This document shows, piece after piece, positions 24,750 through 32,460 of a stretch of 64,000 bases of DNA. The DNA comes from an uncultured Oscillospiraceae bacterium (GTDB taxonomy: Bacteria; Bacillota; Clostridia; Oscillospirales; Ruminococcaceae). Numbering within the stretch: the stretch's first letter is position 1; every line of letters starts with the position of its first letter. The position numbers were made by a program, and so were the translations under genes. The notes beneath the pieces are model-generated. The model did not search any database and was not told the DNA's origin. It saw only the letters and a program-made list of their open reading frames with translations. The stretch covers positions 62,001 to 126,000 of the forward strand of contig CAKSZX010000004.1 of assembly GCA_934526065.1 (NCBI GenBank), given 5' to 3'.

Positions 24750-26228
24750 ATGAACGAATATTACAAAAAATTTGAAAAATTTGACAAGAGTAATTGCAGT
24801 ACCGTTGTAATAGGCAAGGACGCCTCAGTTACAGGTAAAGTTATTTTGGGACACAATGAGGACGATAGCGACTGTATTGTCGAACTTCACCTTGTACCGA
24901 GAATGAAACATCGGGAGGGTGAAACAATTTCATTTAAAGACGCCGACGCAGTTATCCCACAGGTGCCGGAAACATTTGCATACTATTGGTCGGAGGTTCG
25001 CTGTATAAACGGTATTTCATTCGCCGATGGTTTTGTAAACGAGAACGGAGTTGCGGTTGTAAGTAACTCTTGCAGACCGGCAAAAACCCCTGTTGTGGAT
25101 GTGGAATTGGGAGTTGGATACGCCATCAGAAGACTTGTTGCGGAAAGAGCCACGTCGGCTCGTGACGGCGTAAGGGTTGCCGCAGAGCTTGTGGAAAAAT
25201 ACGGTTATTTCTCAGGTCGCAGCTATACGATAGCAGACAAGGACGAGGCATTTATATTCCAAATTCCTACCGGTCACGTATATGCGGCAAGAAAAGTGGG
25301 AGATGATGAGGTTTTCTATATTCCTAACTGGTACACAATTCATGACTTGGATTTTTCCGACACGGAGCATAAGAAATTCTATTTCTCAGACAATGTTGTT
25401 GACTATGCCATAGAAAACGGTTGGTATACACCTGCCAAAGAAGGGGACTATTCGGATTTCGATTTTGCGGCAGTTTATCAGGAACCCGGCGATACAGGGG
25501 CTTGCAATAAAGAAAGACGGAGAAACGCTTGGCGAATTCTTGCGGGAATTCATCTTGAGGACGATGAACTGAGAGAATTTTCAAGAAAGGCAGAGAAAAA
25601 ATATTCGGCAGAGGATATTAAAAAGGTTTTACGCTCACACTTTGAATGCGGTTCGGATGATCTGTCAAACGGATATGAAAGAAATCCCCACAGAGGCGCA
25701 ACGGTAGCAACAATTTGCAACGGTTGTACGGTTGAGAGCTCAATAATAGAATTTAACGAGGATAAATATCTTACAAGAATGTTGCGTTCTACATTAAAGC
25801 CTTGCACATCGCCTTATCGGCCTTGGTATCCGGTAGCTCTTACAAGAATGCCGGAGGGTTACAGTCAGCACGCACCGTTGGCAGCACAGGTATCCCACTT
25901 CTACGTTGATGAAAAGGAACTTGAATATAATCCGAATTTTGCATGGTGGACATTTAAAAATCTGTATTATGCAACAGAGTATGATTACAAGACGGCTCAT
26001 GAGGTTTTGTCAAAATCCTGTGATTATCTTGAATCACAGTGGGAAGCACAAAAGGTCGGTGTCGAAGCCGCCTATAATGCTTTGAAGGATACAGATATTT
26101 CGGCAGCAAGGGAGATACTTACTTCATATACCTGCGCTCAGGCAAAATTTACCGAAGAATGGGCAGGCAAAAAGGTTGTGGAACTTGCCAATATACGAAT
26201 TTTGAAAAATAAAAAAGATTGGGAATAA
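24750..26228 (+). CDS. C69-family dipeptidase (Ntn hydrolase)
   Basis: A 492-residue peptidase of the C69/PepD family, cleaving dipeptides with broad specificity. The likely nucleophile is Cys16 in SNCSTVVIGKDAS, followed by the substrate-site GHNEDD stretch (about residues 32-37). In most homologues the Cys becomes N-terminal after processing of a short propeptide, which fits the 15 residues ahead of it. No signal peptide is seen, so a cytosolic enzyme is likely. It is monocistronic with its own promoter and lies downstream of an unassigned transporter. Confidence 0.9.
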   Translation: MNEYYKKFEKFDKSNCSTVVIGKDASVTGKVILGHNEDDSDCIVELHLVPRMKHREGETISFKDADAVIPQVPETFAYYWSEVRCINGISFADGFVNENGVAVVSNSCRPAKTPVVDVELGVGYAIRRLVAERATSARDGVRVAAELVEKYGYFSGRSYTIADKDEAFIFQIPTGHVYAARKVGDDEVFYIPNWYTIHDLDFSDTEHKKFYFSDNVVDYAIENGWYTPAKEGDYSDFDFAAVYQEPGDTGACNKERRRNAWRILAGIHLEDDELREFSRKAEKKYSAEDIKKVLRSHFECGSDDLSNGYERNPHRGATVATICNGCTVESSIIEFNEDKYLTRMLRSTLKPCTSPYRPWYPVALTRMPEGYSQHAPLAAQVSHFYVDEKELEYNPNFAWWTFKNLYYATEYDYKTAHEVLSKSCDYLESQWEAQKVGVEAAYNALKDTDISAAREILTSYTCAQAKFTEEWAGKKVVELANIRILKNKKDWE

Positions 26229-26330
26229 TCATATATCCCATATTTCAGAGGGCGGCTTTTGTGTCGCTCTCTTGTTTTATATCAATTTATGTTTTATAAT
26301 ATTCGCAAAGTATATTTTTATGGTGATAAT

Positions 26331-27101
26331 ATGTTCAGTGTTATAATATCCCCGGCAAAGAAAATGCGCTGTGACCCGGACAGCTTGGAATATACGGCTT
26401 TTCCCGAATTCACGGAGAAATCAGAAAAATTGCTCAAAATTTTAAAATCAATGTCTTATGCCGAATTAAAAACTCTGTGGCAGTGCAACGATAAAATTGC
26501 CGGAGAAAATTTTGAAAATTTACAAGTGGCCGACTTAAAGACCAATCTGACGCCGGCAATTTTAGCCTATGACGGCATACGGTTTAAATATATGGCTCCG
26601 GAAGTTTTTTCATATAAAGAATTTGAGTATATACAAAACCATTTATTTATTCTCTCCGGCTTTTACGGAGCAGTAAGACCCTTCGACGGGGTGATCCCTT
26701 ACAGGCTTGAAATGCAGGCAAAATTACAAGGTGAGAATTTTAAAAATCTATATGATTTTTGGCGGGGAGATATAGCAAAATATATAACCGATGGCAGAGA
26801 TACGGTTATAAATTTAGCCTCAGATGAATATTTTAAGGCGGTTAAAAAATATTTCCCGGAAAATATCAGAGTGGTAACCTGCATTTTTGCAGATTTGGAA
26901 AACGGCAAACTGAAAGAAAAAGGTGTTAAATGCAAAATGGCAAGGGGAGAAATTGTGCGTTATATGGCTGAAAATAATGTACAATCCCCCGAAGAATTGA
27001 AAAAATTTCAAAGACAGGGCTATGCTTACCGAGATGATTTATCGTCCGACGACAGATTTGTTTTTGTTCAAAAGAAAATTTGCGAAAATCACAGATTTTA
27101 A
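26331..27101 (+). CDS. yaaA: YaaA peroxide-stress protein (UPF0246)
   Basis: A 256-residue DNA-binding protein of the YaaA family, linked in E. coli to limiting free iron and DNA damage during peroxide stress. The N-terminal MFSVIISPAKKM is diagnostic, with LKTLWQCNDKIA (about residues 45-56) and AILAYDGIRFKYM (about 76-88) also conserved. The C-terminal part has the RGEIVRYMAENN segment. The frame stays open upstream to 26259, but GGTGAT precedes the ATG at 26331 and homology begins there. Confidence 0.92.
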   Translation: MFSVIISPAKKMRCDPDSLEYTAFPEFTEKSEKLLKILKSMSYAELKTLWQCNDKIAGENFENLQVADLKTNLTPAILAYDGIRFKYMAPEVFSYKEFEYIQNHLFILSGFYGAVRPFDGVIPYRLEMQAKLQGENFKNLYDFWRGDIAKYITDGRDTVINLASDEYFKAVKKYFPENIRVVTCIFADLENGKLKEKGVKCKMARGEIVRYMAENNVQSPEELKKFQRQGYAYRDDLSSDDRFVFVQKKICENHRF

Positions 27102-27137
27102 TTATAATATATAACATCTTAATAAAACGGAGACTTT

Positions 27138-29723
27138 ATGAAAAAAATATCAATAGGTATTCTTGCCCATGTGGACAGCGGCAAAACAACTCTATCTGAA
27201 AGCTTGCTGTACATTACAGGCAGAATAAAAAAACAGGGTAGGGTTGACCACGGAGATACCGCATTAGATACAAATAAAATAGAAAAGGACAGGGGCATCA
27301 CGATATTTTCAAAACAGGCGGTTGCCACATACGGCAACACCAAATTTTATTTTATAGACACCCCCGGCCATGTTGACTTTGGTGCAGAGGCAGAGAGAAC
27401 CCTGCAGATTTTGGATTGCCGGATACTTATTGTTTCTTCACTTGACGGGATACAAAACCACACGGTGACGCTGTGGAAATTGTTGCAGGATTACAACATT
27501 CCTACATTCATATTTGTAAATAAAATGGATTTGCCCGGTGCGGATAAGAATTTTGTTATCGGCGATATACGAAAAAATTTCGGCTCCGACTGTATAGACT
27601 GCTCGTCCGGGCTGCCTTTTGAAGAAATTGCCTCCTGCGACATTAAAACAATAGAGGAATATCTTGAAACAGGCTTTTTGAAAGATGAAAGCGTCACAAA
27701 TTTAATCTTTGCCCGAAAATTATTTCCTTGTTTTTTCGGCTCGGCTTTGAAAAACGAAGGAGTCGAAGAATTTATAAAATTTATTGAAAAACACACGCCT
27801 AATATAACATATAAAGAGAATTTTGGCGGTAAGGTGTATAAAATTGCCTACGACCGGCAGGGTAACAGACTTACATTTTTAAAGATTACCGGCGGTAGTT
27901 TAACGGTTAAGGAATCCGTTACCTATGATGACCGCAACGGTGAAAAGCATACCGATAAAATAAATGGCATAAGAATTTACACAGGCGAAAAATTTGACAG
28001 CCGGCAAAAAATCAATGCTGGTGATGTATGTGCCGTGACAGGCCTTACAGCCACATATCGGGGGCAGGGGCTTGGGGTTGAAAAAAATAATGACACACGG
28101 GCTTTACAGGCCATTTTTTCCTACAAGGTTATATTTGACCAAAACAAACACGATGTGCGAAATGTGCTTATGAACCTTAGAAAATTAGAGGAGGAAGAAC
28201 CACAACTTCATGTTTTATGGAACGAAGAAACAAAGAGTATAAATATAAACCTTATGGGTAAAATTCAGCTTGAGGTAATTAAATCTTTGTTTTATCAAAG
28301 GTTCGGAACGGAAATTTCATTTGACGCCGGCAGCGTTTTATACAAAGAAACCATAAAAAACACCGTGGAGGGGGTGGGGCATTTCGAGCCTTTGCGCCAT
28401 TATGCCGAAGTTCATCTTTTAATGGAACCGGGAGAACCTAATTCCGGAATTCAAACGGAAACACTTTGCAGTGAGGATAAATTGGATAAAAATTGGCAAA
28501 GGCTGATTATTACCCACATAACCGAAAAAGCCCATTTGGGCGTGCTTACGGGCTCGCCGATTACGGACATTAAAATAACTCTCGTTAACGGCAGAGCCCA
28601 CCAAAAACACACAGAAGGCGGAGATTTTCGCCAGGCCACATATCGTGCAATACGCAACGGACTTATGCAGGCGGAAAGTGTTTTGTTGGAACCTTGGTAT
28701 AGTTTTGAAATTACCGTGCCTACCGAATTATCCGGCAGGGTAATGACCGATGTTACAAAAATGGGCGGAGAGTTTTCGTCGCCTGTTACAGAGGGAGAAA
28801 GCGCAGTGATATCGGGCAAGGCACCTGTCAGCGAGATGAATTCGTACAATTATCGGCTTACGGATTTCACCAGAGGCAAAGGCAAAATATCTCTGCGTTT
28901 TAACGGCTATCGGCCTTGCCACAATCGGGAAAAAGTGATAGAGGAAAAAGGCTATAACCCGGAAAATGATGTGGATAACCCACGGGATTCCATCTTTTGC
29001 TCTCACGGCGCAGGTCATGTTGTGAAATGGCACGATGTGCCGCAAAATATGCATCTTGAAAGTTTTTTGAAACCCAAGAAAGAGGAAACAGAAGAAACTT
29101 TTACAGCGCCTACTCAAACTCGGGTAAGGGGATACTTGCGCAGCCTTGAAGATGATAAGGATTTGCTCCGTATTTTTGAAATGACCTACGGAAAAATCAA
29201 AAAAGAGGATAAAAAGCCCCAAAAACCACGGGCAAAAGTCTTTACAAGTAATGTAAAGGACAACGACTTTACACAAAATAAAAAAACGCCGGTAAATGAA
29301 AAAGAGTACTTGCTGGTAGACGGATACAATATTATTTTTGCATGGGATGAACTTTCTCAGGTGGCTAAGACGAATTTTGAAGCTGCAAGAAATATTTTGG
29401 CGGACAGACTTTGCAATTACCGGGGTTTTAAAAAGTGTGAGTTGATATTGGTTTTTGACGCTTATAAAGTCAAAGGAAATCCGGGGGAAGTAACCAAATA
29501 CCACAACATTACGGTTGTTTACACCAAAGAGGCCGAAACAGCAGATATGTATATTGAAAAAGTTACAAGGGAAATCGGTAAAAAACACAATGTACATGTT
29601 GCCACATCCGACGGTTTGGAGCAGATTATAATTTTAGGTCACGGTGCTCTCAGACTTTCTGCAAGAGCTTTTCACGAAGAAGTGGAATCTATCGAAAAAG
29701 CCATAAGAGATTTTATAAACTGA
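27138..29723 (+). CDS. Ribosomal-protection-type translational GTPase fused to a Rae1/YacP NYN ribonuclease domain
   Basis: An 861-residue fusion. Residues 1-650 are an EF-G/TetM-type GTPase: G1 AHVDSGKTT (10-18), G2 RGIT (52-55), G3 DTPGHVD (74-80), G4 NKMD (128-131) and a GSALKN segment (201-206), then domains II to V. After a charged linker (about 650-722), residues 724-861 match Rae1/YacP, the B. subtilis endonuclease that cuts mRNA in the ribosomal A site: LLVDGYNIIFAW, VFDAYKVKG, ETADMYIEK and HVATSDGLEQ, keeping the acidic residues (Asp728, 783, 803, 825). GTPase-driven delivery of the nuclease to the A site is inference. Tetracycline resistance should not be assumed. Confidence 0.9.
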   Translation: MKKISIGILAHVDSGKTTLSESLLYITGRIKKQGRVDHGDTALDTNKIEKDRGITIFSKQAVATYGNTKFYFIDTPGHVDFGAEAERTLQILDCRILIVSSLDGIQNHTVTLWKLLQDYNIPTFIFVNKMDLPGADKNFVIGDIRKNFGSDCIDCSSGLPFEEIASCDIKTIEEYLETGFLKDESVTNLIFARKLFPCFFGSALKNEGVEEFIKFIEKHTPNITYKENFGGKVYKIAYDRQGNRLTFLKITGGSLTVKESVTYDDRNGEKHTDKINGIRIYTGEKFDSRQKINAGDVCAVTGLTATYRGQGLGVEKNNDTRALQAIFSYKVIFDQNKHDVRNVLMNLRKLEEEEPQLHVLWNEETKSININLMGKIQLEVIKSLFYQRFGTEISFDAGSVLYKETIKNTVEGVGHFEPLRHYAEVHLLMEPGEPNSGIQTETLCSEDKLDKNWQRLIITHITEKAHLGVLTGSPITDIKITLVNGRAHQKHTEGGDFRQATYRAIRNGLMQAESVLLEPWYSFEITVPTELSGRVMTDVTKMGGEFSSPVTEGESAVISGKAPVSEMNSYNYRLTDFTRGKGKISLRFNGYRPCHNREKVIEEKGYNPENDVDNPRDSIFCSHGAGHVVKWHDVPQNMHLESFLKPKKEETEETFTAPTQTRVRGYLRSLEDDKDLLRIFEMTYGKIKKEDKKPQKPRAKVFTSNVKDNDFTQNKKTPVNEKEYLLVDGYNIIFAWDELSQVAKTNFEAARNILADRLCNYRGFKKCELILVFDAYKVKGNPGEVTKYHNITVVYTKEAETADMYIEKVTREIGKKHNVHVATSDGLEQIIILGHGALRLSARAFHEEVESIEKAIRDFIN

Positions 29724-29780
29724 AAATAAAATTGTAATAAAAATATATCTTCTCAATAAAATTATATTGAGGTGATATTT

Positions 29781-30008
29781 TTGAAAGAAGAACCCTATAT
29801 CCTAAATATAGACGGTATGAACCTGCCGAATTTATCTGTGCCGGAAGATGAAAGCTGTAAAATAATATACGAAAGTCGGCGGACATTTCCCCGAGAGAAA
29901 GATAAAGAAAATTTGCGGGAAATATCGGAAATTACAAATCGGCTAAATGATATAATAGCCAAATTGGACGATATTATATCAATAATGAAAGAGAGCAGAG
30001 AGGGATAG
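29781..30008 (+). CDS. Small coiled-coil protein of unknown function
   Basis: A 75-residue acidic protein starting at TTG, 8 nt after a textbook GAGGTGAT ribosome-binding site. The N-terminal half is polar; the C-terminal half (about residues 43-71) is a regular heptad-like helix (ISEITNRLNDIIAKLDDII) likely to form a coiled coil. It lies 57 nt after the GTPase-nuclease fusion and just before a terminator, so it may be in the same transcript. No family is recognised. Confidence 0.6.
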   Translation: MKEEPYILNIDGMNLPNLSVPEDESCKIIYESRRTFPREKDKENLREISEITNRLNDIIAKLDDIISIMKESREG

Positions 30009-30028
30009 CCCTTTCTGCTCTCTTTGGC
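29988..30028. terminator. Terminator after the coiled-coil gene
   Basis: A 12-bp stem AAAGAGAGCAGA / TCTGCTCTCTTT with an inner GGG/CCC pairing, between convergent genes. Confidence 0.8.
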
Positions 30029-30043
30029 TGTTATTAAATTTAT

Positions 30044-30832
30044 TTACATAAAATATTTATTCTCTTTATCCGGGCTGCCAAATCTCGCTATACAGCTTTG
30101 AACCATTTTTTCATATACTTCGCCCTCAAAGTGAATAGCCTTTTTAGGGCAGTAAACAACGCATCTGTGGCAACGCAGGCAGGCGGAGGCGTCTTTAACT
30201 CTCAATTTTGGATTTTCAACGCTTATAACACCGGCCGGGCATCTTAAAGCACAAGCCTTGCAGTCGATACAGTTGTCGTCGGTAACCGGCATCATTGTGT
30301 TGGGAGTGTTGCTTTTCTCTTTATATGGTCTGTTGCCCGGAATAATGCCTTTTTCAAGGGCTTTTAGTTCTTTGCCTGCTACTATCTGTGCAAATTTAGC
30401 TGCGCCCTCAAGATCTTCCCGGTTAGGTCTGCCCGGCGCAATATCTCTTGAAAATGAATGTGTGCCCACAACGGCCCGCCGGCCCACAATAATAAAGCCT
30501 CTCTCGCTCATAATATCTTCGGCCTCTACGAGGGCATCGTCAAAATCTCTGTTGCCGTATGTGGCAATAAGTATGCAGGGGGTGTTTTTACCTTTTAAAT
30601 TTTCTATGTAGTTAAGGCAAATATCCGGTATTCTGCCACCGTAAACCGGGTAAGATAAAATCACAAGATCATCGCTGGTAAAGCTCTGTAACTTTACACC
30701 ATCTCTGTTTTTAGGCAGAGTAAAATCGTAAGTCACAACCGGTTTGTTTAAGCTTTTACCCATTGCTTCGACATACTTTTTGCTTACATTTGTAGCGCTG
30801 AAATATACTAAATTAACATTTTTAAAATCCAT
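30044..30832 (-). CDS. EFR1-type ferredoxin with flavodoxin domain
   Basis: A 262-residue redox protein. Residues 1-150 or so form a flavodoxin-like domain with an FMN-binding loop FSATNVSKKY (11-20). Two [4Fe-4S] motifs follow: C188-x2-C191-x2-C194-x3-C198 and C218-x2-C221-x2-C224-x3-C228. The order flavodoxin then 2x[4Fe-4S] is the EFR1-family layout found in anaerobes. The partner and physiological role are unknown; it probably mediates low-potential electron transfer in the cytosol. It is monocistronic with GGAGG upstream. Confidence 0.9.
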   Translation of the reverse strand: MDFKNVNLVYFSATNVSKKYVEAMGKSLNKPVVTYDFTLPKNRDGVKLQSFTSDDLVILSYPVYGGRIPDICLNYIENLKGKNTPCILIATYGNRDFDDALVEAEDIMSERGFIIVGRRAVVGTHSFSRDIAPGRPNREDLEGAAKFAQIVAGKELKALEKGIIPGNRPYKEKSNTPNTMMPVTDDNCIDCKACALRCPAGVISVENPKLRVKDASACLRCHRCVVYCPKKAIHFEGEVYEKMVQSCIARFGSPDKENKYFM

Positions 30833-30882
30833 AATTTAAACCTCCGAATTATGTTGTATAACCTTGATTGTATTGTATCATC

Positions 30883-31368
30883 TCATGGCAGATGTTTCAA
30901 GTAATCGCAAAGGTATTCGGCACGCTTTTGCTTTAAGTAACAGGCTATATCACTGTAATACTTCGCCGATTTGCGATTTGGGTTTTTTGAACTTATCACA
31001 TATTCGCCGGGAATATAAATATTGCTTGAAATTTGCAACTCCTTACAATTGTGTACAAGAACATTGCAGTCGGCAAAGTAAGCAGCTGTGTAAAAACTGG
31101 TTTTCTCTGTACCTTCGGAATATAAAAACACATTTTTATCATCGGTAACAACACAGAGGTACTTTATAATCCGGTCAAGATACACCCCCGGCATATCATC
31201 CACATATACGGAAGAATTTTTTAATTTTAAAATTTCGTCCACAATATCCGGAACTTTTATTCTATTGTAAAACGGATAAAATTCCCGCCTGCACAGATTG
31301 TTCGCCCGCTGCCGTGCCTGTCTGTATATAATGCCGATATTTCTTATTTTTTCATATCTGTTTTTCAT
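30883..31368 (-). CDS. Conserved-looking hypothetical protein
   Basis: A 161-residue soluble protein, basic at both ends, with no recognised domain. Visible features are an Arg-rich N-terminus (YRQARQRANNLCRREFY, about residues 14-30), several Cys residues and a central alpha/beta-like stretch. A GTG at 31377 is in frame, but it overlaps the GGAGG site; the ATG at 31368 has correct 8-nt spacing. Divergent from pduL, with a 17-bp palindrome between them. Confidence 0.55.
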   Translation of the reverse strand: MKNRYEKIRNIGIIYRQARQRANNLCRREFYPFYNRIKVPDIVDEILKLKNSSVYVDDMPGVYLDRIIKYLCVVTDDKNVFLYSEGTEKTSFYTAAYFADCNVLVHNCKELQISSNIYIPGEYVISSKNPNRKSAKYYSDIACYLKQKRAEYLCDYLKHLP

Positions 31369-31430
31369 AGGCGTCACCTCCTTATCTATTTTACTTTTAA
31401 ATTGTTCATTGTGTTAATTTGGCAGAAAAA

Positions 31431-31447
31431 GTAACAATGATTGTTAC
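31431..31447. promoter_or_regulatory. 17-bp palindrome between divergent genes
   Basis: GTAACAAT, one centre base and ATTGTTAC: perfect 8-bp arms. It lies 58 bp upstream of the pduL -35 and 63 bp upstream of the divergent hypothetical gene. This is a plausible operator for an unidentified dimeric regulator. Confidence 0.4.
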
Positions 31448-31504
31448 AAAAATCGTTGTTTTTTGTGCAAAAAAATAAAAAACAAAATAAATTTCAATTT
31501 TAAC

Positions 31505-31533
31505 TTGTAAAAGGGTAAGAAAAGTATTATTAT
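31505..31533 (+). promoter_or_regulatory. Sigma-A promoter for pduL
   Basis: TTGTAA (31505-31510), a 17-bp spacer and TATTAT (31528-31533). Confidence 0.6.
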
Positions 31534-31573
31534 TGTGAATGTACGCAAATTAAATTATCGGAGGATTTTAATT

Positions 31574-32140
31574 ATGGCAAAGATTTTGGTAGAAACATCT
31601 GCTAGACACATTCACCTTACACAGGAACATGTTGATATACTTTTTGGTGCAGGCCACCAGCTTACAAAGAAAAAGGATCTTTCACAGCCGGGTCAGTTCG
31701 CTTGTGAAGAAAAAGTTACAGTTGTAGGCCCTAAGAAAGAATTGAAAATGTCAGTTCTCGGTCCTGTAAGAAAGGCATCACAGGTTGAGCTTGCTCTCAC
31801 AGATGCTCGTTCAATGGGTATTACAGCTCCTATCAGAGAATCAGGCGATCTTGAAGGTTCAGCACCTTGCAAACTCGTTGGTCCATGCGGCGAAGTTGAA
31901 CTCAGCGAAGGCGTTATCATCGCTAAGAGACACATTCACATCACACCTGAAGATGCACGGAGCTTCGGCGTTTCAAACGGTGAAATCGTAAAGGTTAAGA
32001 TTGATTCCGACGCCGGCAGAAGCCTTATTTTCGACGATGTTGTTATCAGATGCAGCTCATCATACGCAACAGCAATGCACATTGATACAGACGAATCAAA
32101 TGCTTGCGGCGGCGCAACAAGCGGCGAAATCGTTAAGTAA
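31574..32140 (+). CDS. pduL: PduL-type phosphate acyltransferase
   Basis: Zinc-dependent phosphotransacylase interconverting acyl-CoA and acyl phosphate; outside microcompartments it serves as a phosphotransacetylase in acetate formation. It has 188 residues. Duplicated PduL repeats carry the metal-binding HIHLT near residue 13 and KRHIHITPEDA near residue 116. No encapsulation peptide precedes the first domain and no shell genes adjoin, so a housekeeping fermentative role is likely. The start at MAKILVE has GGAGG upstream; codon use looks strongly optimised, suggesting high expression. Confidence 0.92.
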   Translation: MAKILVETSARHIHLTQEHVDILFGAGHQLTKKKDLSQPGQFACEEKVTVVGPKKELKMSVLGPVRKASQVELALTDARSMGITAPIRESGDLEGSAPCKLVGPCGEVELSEGVIIAKRHIHITPEDARSFGVSNGEIVKVKIDSDAGRSLIFDDVVIRCSSSYATAMHIDTDESNACGGATSGEIVK

Positions 32141-32234
32141 TTTTATCTTGTAAAATATCGGGTCGCTTTTATGCGTTTTACATATAAGCGGCTCGTTTTT
32201 ATATTTTGCGGTAAAAATTTCAATATTTTAAATC

Positions 32235-32263
32235 TTGTATTTTTTAACAACCTGTGGTAAAAT
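32235..32263 (+). promoter_or_regulatory. Promoter for the SRP RNA
   Basis: TTGTAT (32235-32240), a 17-bp spacer and TAAAAT (32258-32263), predicting a start at about 32271, where the RNA's terminal helix begins. Confidence 0.65.
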
Positions 32264-32271
32264 ACAATGTA

Positions 32272-32432
32272 GGGGACAGTGCTATTGAGTGTTGTCAGAT
32301 ACACAAAGAGAGCCTGCACGAGGGCAGGCTGTGAACCATGTCAGGTGGGGAACCAAGCAGCATTAAGCAGATTCTCCCTGCGATGCTTAAAGCTCTCTTT
32401 GTATATGTGATAATACATTGTATAGGCTGTCT
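32272..32432 (+). ncRNA. ffs: Signal recognition particle RNA (4.5S-type, small bacterial)
   Basis: RNA core of the SRP, binding Ffh for cotranslational membrane targeting. The apical domain has the invariant features: TGTCAGG on the 5' side, a GGAA tetraloop closed by GG/CC, and AAGCAGC on the 3' side (32340-32361). The core helix closes with ACAAAGAGAGC (32303-32313) and GCTCTCTTTGT (32392-32402). Weaker pairing continues outward to GACAG/CTGTC at the ends, followed by a T-run (32431-32438) that serves as terminator. The conserved core alone is about 32301-32403. No Alu domain is apparent. dnaX, ybaB and recR follow, as in B. subtilis. Confidence 0.9.
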
Positions 32433-32460
32433 TTTTTTACGATAAGGAGTTGTGTTCGAT

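Noticed and set aside
27138..29100. Tetracycline resistance determinant
   Set aside because: The GTPase part is of the ribosomal-protection type, but its domain IV/V ends differ from classic TetM/TetO, it lacks mobile-element context and it carries a nuclease domain. Resistance cannot be claimed from sequence.
28728..29597. 289-codon minus-strand open frame inside the GTPase-nuclease gene
   Set aside because: Antisense shadow of a well-supported gene; Phe/Cys/Arg-rich product with no motif and no ribosome-binding site.
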